DNA of 8,596 nucleotides from assembly GCA_037444025.1 (NCBI GenBank), contig JBBINE010000023.1:1-8596 (forward strand), in the 5' to 3' direction. Under the pieces are notes generated by a model. That model worked only from the letters and a program-made list of their open reading frames with translations, was not told the DNA's origin and ran no database searches. This stretch comes from JBBINE01 sp037444025 (GTDB taxonomy: Bacteria; Patescibacteriota; Minisyncoccia; UBA6257; HR35). Below are positions 6,601 to 8,596 of the stretch, in pieces. Each line of letters begins with the position of its first letter. Position 1 is the stretch's first letter. A program made the translations under genes and the position numbers.

Positions 6601-7559
6601 GAAACACCGGTAGCTAGTGCAGATCTACCAAGTCTTAACAAAAAAATACCGGGAACAGCTGAAACAGGAATAACGCCTAAAGCTCCTGATAAAATGGCAA
6701 CTGCAGAAGTAGAAAAAACCAATCTGACGGTCGGATTTAATTTCAAATATCTATCTAGTAGAGCAACCACTGGAGCAGCAATTTTAGCCATCATTTTTTT
6801 CTTCTCAGGAGGCCATTTTTCTACTTCTGCTTCTCTTACTAAATCCATTTCCCTGATAACCAAATCGGTTAATATCTCAGATTCAACTTGAGTTTCATTA
6901 AATTCTGCGTTAGTATTTTGAGCTTCTAGAAGACGCGCCTGAAAATATTCTTTTGCCACTTCTATTTTTGCTTTATCATATTTAAATTTATCAATTTCTA
7001 CATCTAGTCTTGCTATTTTTTCCTGAAGTTGAAAATCTGATTTTTGATTGTTTTCATACGTTCTTAAATCAGACAAAAGATCAAAAATAGCCCCGGCTAT
7101 TTCTTGGTTAAGTTTATCACCATGCTGTCTGATTAGATTATCAATAAAAACATCTTTAGGATTTTTTTCTTCTGTTTCACTTTGTTCTTGCCCTTGTTCT
7201 TGTTGTTGCTTTTCTTGTCCCTGACCTTCAGGTTTTTCTTCCTTAGAAACTTGATTTTGAACAGATGAAAATGCATCTTCAATCTCTCTTTCTCCTATAC
7301 CGATTCTTTTAGCTAGATTATGACGTATCTGAATTATCTCCCCAAAATTACTGTATAAAACTATTTTTCGATACTCTTTTCTTTTATATATTAAATAACT
7401 CCTAATATATTGCTCTCTTAGAGAATCAATCTTATATACTCCTTTTAATCTTTCTATTTCCTGGTTAAACTCTTTTCCTTCTTCTGAAGATGGTTGCCGA
7501 GGTTGTTCTTTTCTTGGTGGATTATTCCGTGATAAAAAATTTCTTAAAAAATTAAACAT
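3615..7559 (-). CDS. Large multi-domain membrane protein with an exact 315-residue tandem duplication
   Basis: This 1314-aa protein is not assignable to a named family. Residues 1-250 are charged and helical with a Gln/Glu-rich patch (about 105-133, GQGQEKQQQEQGQEQ) and coiled-coil-like stretches (175-245). Residues 278-325 are hydrophobic and small-residue-rich (perhaps two helices), and 400-420 form another hydrophobic helix, followed by a Pro/Ser/Thr linker. The large C-terminal part is therefore probably exported. Residues 439-753 and 754-1068 are identical copies; each has a His/Pro/Thr-rich linker, a beta-rich module with acidic loops 'DANHDGLPDG' and 'DITGDGKVE' (candidate Ca2+-binding, EF-hand or dockerin style), and a charged helical end. 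Residues 1069-1314 are unique: beta-rich at first, then helical. I see no cysteine in the protein. The start is ATG 7559, with a good promoter 7 nt upstream. Role unknown; a cell-envelope scaffold or surface protein is inference. Confidence 0.88.
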   Translation of the reverse strand: MFNFLRNFLSRNNPPRKEQPRQPSSEEGKEFNQEIERLKGVYKIDSLREQYIRSYLIYKRKEYRKIVLYSNFGEIIQIRHNLAKRIGIGEREIEDAFSSVQNQVSKEEKPEGQGQEKQQQEQGQEQSETEEKNPKDVFIDNLIRQHGDKLNQEIAGAIFDLLSDLRTYENNQKSDFQLQEKIARLDVEIDKFKYDKAKIEVAKEYFQARLLEAQNTNAEFNETQVESEILTDLVIREMDLVREAEVEKWPPEKKKMMAKIAAPVVALLDRYLKLNPTVRLVFSTSAVAILSGALGVIPVSAVPGIFLLRLGRSALATGVSLFIGKTIESTWGKRIRAKKEEGIRDILGLANKDDQEIESGTQQEELSSSEELRVLMEEASGRYEQVIERFRKQERWKTFTKGLAMAITGPALSYALSSYFSIPGPESIKTAHAPSVSPEHTSGVQAPSEHTTIPEHQGVTGQTDTGMETKTPLSPATEVIPPETQSKVFTWKFGNLNPLEVHQVSPDQVEIAGQNYSLTTHNGSQFIEVPYDANHDGLPDGKYKALIDPKTGRGIVEIGEKKIPVYAYDKDIIFKASENRFGLVARSHIIVDITGDGKVEPAVWVDKEGVHLSHDLNPEGLSINGQPYEEWIKSNSENIQNINIFDLDVKFEKFVPDPSRVDLNDPESVAEDLARQIAAVDPNNYEISDNKLIIKVEKFEQSKMLWEEYLRKKFILEHNFYSEIQSSNGLDVKKFHGLREDFEKWAIDQQISTEHTSGVQAPSEHTTIPEHQGVTGQTDTGMETKTPLSPATEVIPPETQSKVFTWKFGNLNPLEVHQVSPDQVEIAGQNYSLTTHNGSQFIEVPYDANHDGLPDGKYKALIDPKTGRGIVEIGEKKIPVYAYDKDIIFKASENRFGLVARSHIIVDITGDGKVEPAVWVDKEGVHLSHDLNPEGLSINGQPYEEWIKSNSENIQNINIFDLDVKFEKFVPDPSRVDLNDPESVAEDLARQIAAVDPNNYEISDNKLIIKVEKFEQSKMLWEEYLRKKFILEHNFYSEIQSSNGLDVKKFHGLREDFEKWAIDQQISTHQGKENVMTSEPVVKPKTVVAKGSLGEKGVGFNIESKESLPTINVEVGETNIPYIDPYAPEKYHTLTVVKTPDNHIKINYDGRTIGEGFIRQSGTFYIEYTIREGDPEAVRAFNAARANLIRAAERENMTPYILFRVDDVILKSEISGIDNNLKDALNDLIYKSDKNMDQVINELSQMIQQGTLNENQFVAYYTGMLSKIFQIREFDPELSSNIKRIFSELKSTSPYDQTNAINQLKQLVSFLKFK
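4356..5300. repeat. 945-bp direct tandem repeat, copy adjacent to the gene's 3' part
   Basis: This copy matches 5301-6245 at a constant offset of 945 bp. The match extends 2 bp (AG) past the unit on the right, and the flanking bases differ (G at 4355 versus C at 5300; T at 5303 versus G at 6248). Every stretch I compared is identical and both translations are identical over 315 residues, including synonymous positions in the compared stretches. It encodes residues 754-1068 of the 1314-aa protein and preserves the reading frame (315 codons). Confidence 0.95.
5301..6245. repeat. 945-bp direct tandem repeat, copy adjacent to the gene's 5' part
   Basis: This is the partner of 4356-5300. It encodes residues 439-753, from Glu-His-Thr-Ser after 'APSVSP' to Gln-Gln-Ile-Ser-Thr. 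Only the dinucleotide AG is shared at the break ends, so the duplication did not arise between long pre-existing repeats. Once present, the two copies are a substrate for homologous recombination, giving loss or gain of whole units without a frameshift. Confidence 0.95.
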
Positions 7560-7566
7560 TATAAAA

Positions 7567-7595
7567 ATTTTAAAACAAATTTACAATAAAGTCAA
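7567..7595 (-). promoter_or_regulatory. Promoter of the 1314-aa protein gene (leaderless type)
   Basis: The minus strand has TTGACT (7595-7590), a 17-nt spacer, and TAAAAT (7572-7567). The -35 matches five of six consensus bases and the spacing is optimal. Only 7 nt separate the -10 from the ATG at 7559, so transcription should start at or next to the A of the ATG, giving a leaderless mRNA. This agrees with the missing Shine-Dalgarno sequence. Confidence 0.62.
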
Positions 7596-7652
7596 ATTTC
7601 ACCATACATAAAGAAGGACATAAAATTACTTATAAAAATTAAAATAAGCTTA

Positions 7653-7658
7653 TATAAT
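7653..7658 (+). promoter_or_regulatory. Candidate -10 element of the secreted propeller gene
   Basis: A perfect TATAAT lies 8 nt before the ATG at 7667, again predicting a leaderless or nearly leaderless transcript. The best -35 at a 17-nt spacing (TTATAA, 7630-7635) is weak. The 107-bp divergent gap also holds the oppositely directed promoter at 7567-7595. Confidence 0.4.
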
Positions 7659-7666
7659 AAAAATAA

Positions 7667-8596
7667 ATGAAAATTTACAACATTTTACTTTTGTTCTTTT
7701 GCTTGTTTTTACCTTTAATAAGCTTTGCTTTTGAAATTCCTTACCAATATGTTTCAGATTATGATTTAGAAGATATTTTAGTTAACGTTTATCAAGGAGA
7801 CAATAAATATAAATTTTATAAATGCAATATTGATAATTTAGACTGCTCAGAATATAATGGTAAAAATTTAAAAAAAGATCCCACAGAAGAGAATGTTTTC
7901 TATTCACCAGATTTTAAAAAAATTATTAAACAAGTAAAGATAAAAAATAATAAATACATTACTCTCTTTATAGAAAACAATAACAATCGTTCTTTTAAAG
8001 CGGTGATTACTTTTAGTAAAAAAATAAGAAAAGTAATTTTTGGTGAGAAAGCAGATAATTTTCTATTTTTTTCTTTGGGAGAAATTTTTTTTATAGAAAA
8101 AAAAGAGAGCAATTACAATATTAAAAAAATAAAAAATTCTATAAAATTAAGTTTTCTTAATGTTTCTCCTTCTTTAAAGTATTTAGCCTATTATATCCCA
8201 GCAACAAAAAAAAACGGTTATCTAAGATCGTTTATTCTCTACGACCTTAAAAATAATAAAGAAAAAATATTCCATAAAGAAAATATTGCTTACTGGGATT
8301 TACTTACGGAGAATAATAAGTTGATAGAATTCGTAGATGATAATAATTTAATTTTTCTTAGTGATCATGAAAATTTTCAAAATCTCTATCTCTATCAAAT
8401 AGATAGTGAAAAAATAGAAAGATTATTTCCGGAAAATTTTGTTGTCAAAGATTTTTTAGTTGTCGATAAGGTTTTATATTTCACCGCTAATAAAGAAAAT
8501 CCTCTAAAATGGGATCTATTTTCTTATAATTTTGAAAATAAAACTCTTACTAAGGTAAGTGATAATATAGCTTATGATTTCAATCTTTTTAAAATA
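7667..8596 (+). CDS. Secreted beta-propeller-like protein, possibly the N-terminal part of an S9 peptidase; cut by the window edge
   Basis: The frame is open from ATG 7667 to the right edge (310 codons), so the C-terminus is missing. Residues 1-21 are a signal peptide: Lys2, hydrophobic 6-18, then Ser-Phe-Ala before Phe22, a good signal peptidase I site. The mature part is a series of short beta-strand blocks such as 'NVSPSLKYLAYYI' (165-177), 'NLIFLSDHENFQNLYLYQIDSEKIERLF' (227-254) and 'VLYFTANKENPLKWDLFSYNFENKTLTKVS' (269-298). This pattern resembles TolB/WD40-like propellers and the propeller domain preceding the hydrolase domain in prolyl-oligopeptidase or DPP-IV type S9 peptidases. The Ser-Asp-His catalytic domain would lie beyond the edge, so peptidase activity is only a suggestion. 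Cys53 and Cys60 could pair outside the cell. There is no Shine-Dalgarno sequence; it is divergent from the 1314-aa gene. Confidence 0.8.
   Translation, partial: MKIYNILLLFFCLFLPLISFAFEIPYQYVSDYDLEDILVNVYQGDNKYKFYKCNIDNLDCSEYNGKNLKKDPTEENVFYSPDFKKIIKQVKIKNNKYITLFIENNNNRSFKAVITFSKKIRKVIFGEKADNFLFFSLGEIFFIEKKESNYNIKKIKNSIKLSFLNVSPSLKYLAYYIPATKKNGYLRSFILYDLKNNKEKIFHKENIAYWDLLTENNKLIEFVDDNNLIFLSDHENFQNLYLYQIDSEKIERLFPENFVVKDFLVVDKVLYFTANKENPLKWDLFSYNFENKTLTKVSDNIAYDFNLFKI

Noticed and set aside
7900..8112. Minus-strand frame of 70 codons inside the right-edge gene
   Set aside because: It overlaps the signal-peptide-bearing plus-strand gene, which is open for 310 codons; the minus frame is low-complexity Phe/Leu/Lys.
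1..8596. UGA recoded as glycine, as in Gracilibacteria and Absconditabacteria
   Set aside because: All genes run full length under the standard code with ordinary GGN glycine codons and no in-frame TGA; visible stops are all TAA.

Overview
The window is AT-rich with compact genes, almost no Shine-Dalgarno sequences, TAA at all five visible stop codons and no sign of recoded TGA. Several products look like ones I associate with Candidate Phyla Radiation (Patescibacteria) genomes: a secreted Asp-box protein, a REP-associated tyrosine transposase (RAYT), a membrane-anchored 'ESCLGSF...NPE' surface protein and a small acidic DUF5663-like protein. The taxonomic placement rests on remembered protein families, not on a marker gene.

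Left region (1-2802, all minus strand). A surface protein of 513 aa (1261-2802) is followed by the RAYT gene (533-1207), whose stop codon overlaps the ATG of an anchored Asp-box protein that runs off the left edge (1-533). Three copies of a short palindrome with core GGGACGT-CGT-ACGTCCC lie here: one just upstream of the RAYT start, one inside the RAYT coding sequence, and one inside the N-terminal codons of the Asp-box gene. RAYT enzymes are known to act on such REP palindromes, so enzyme and candidate substrate are both present. Base composition changes sharply at the third palindrome: the Asp-box gene to its left is much richer in G+C than everything to its right. This suggests either transfer or an assembly join.

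Middle region (2803-3614). An AT-only divergent intergenic stretch with a promoter candidate separates the surface-protein gene from a small unrecognised plus-strand gene (2887-3234). That gene converges on a small acidic minus-strand gene (3255-3563).

Right region (3615-8596). A 1314-aa membrane-associated protein (3615-7559, minus) carries an apparently exact, in-frame tandem duplication of 945 bp (315 aa). The 102-aa gene lies 51 bp downstream and is probably co-transcribed. Divergent from it is a secreted beta-propeller-like protein, possibly the N-terminal half of an S9-type peptidase, that runs off the right edge (7667-8596).

The genes mostly encode cell-surface or secreted products, so the window reads as an accessory envelope region containing a small RAYT/REP unit. 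Several promoters have their -10 hexamer only 7-8 nt upstream of the start codon, which predicts leaderless mRNAs. No tRNA, rRNA, CRISPR array or convincing terminator was seen. The most unusual signals are the palindrome family around the RAYT gene, the composition break at one of its copies, and the 945-bp duplication.
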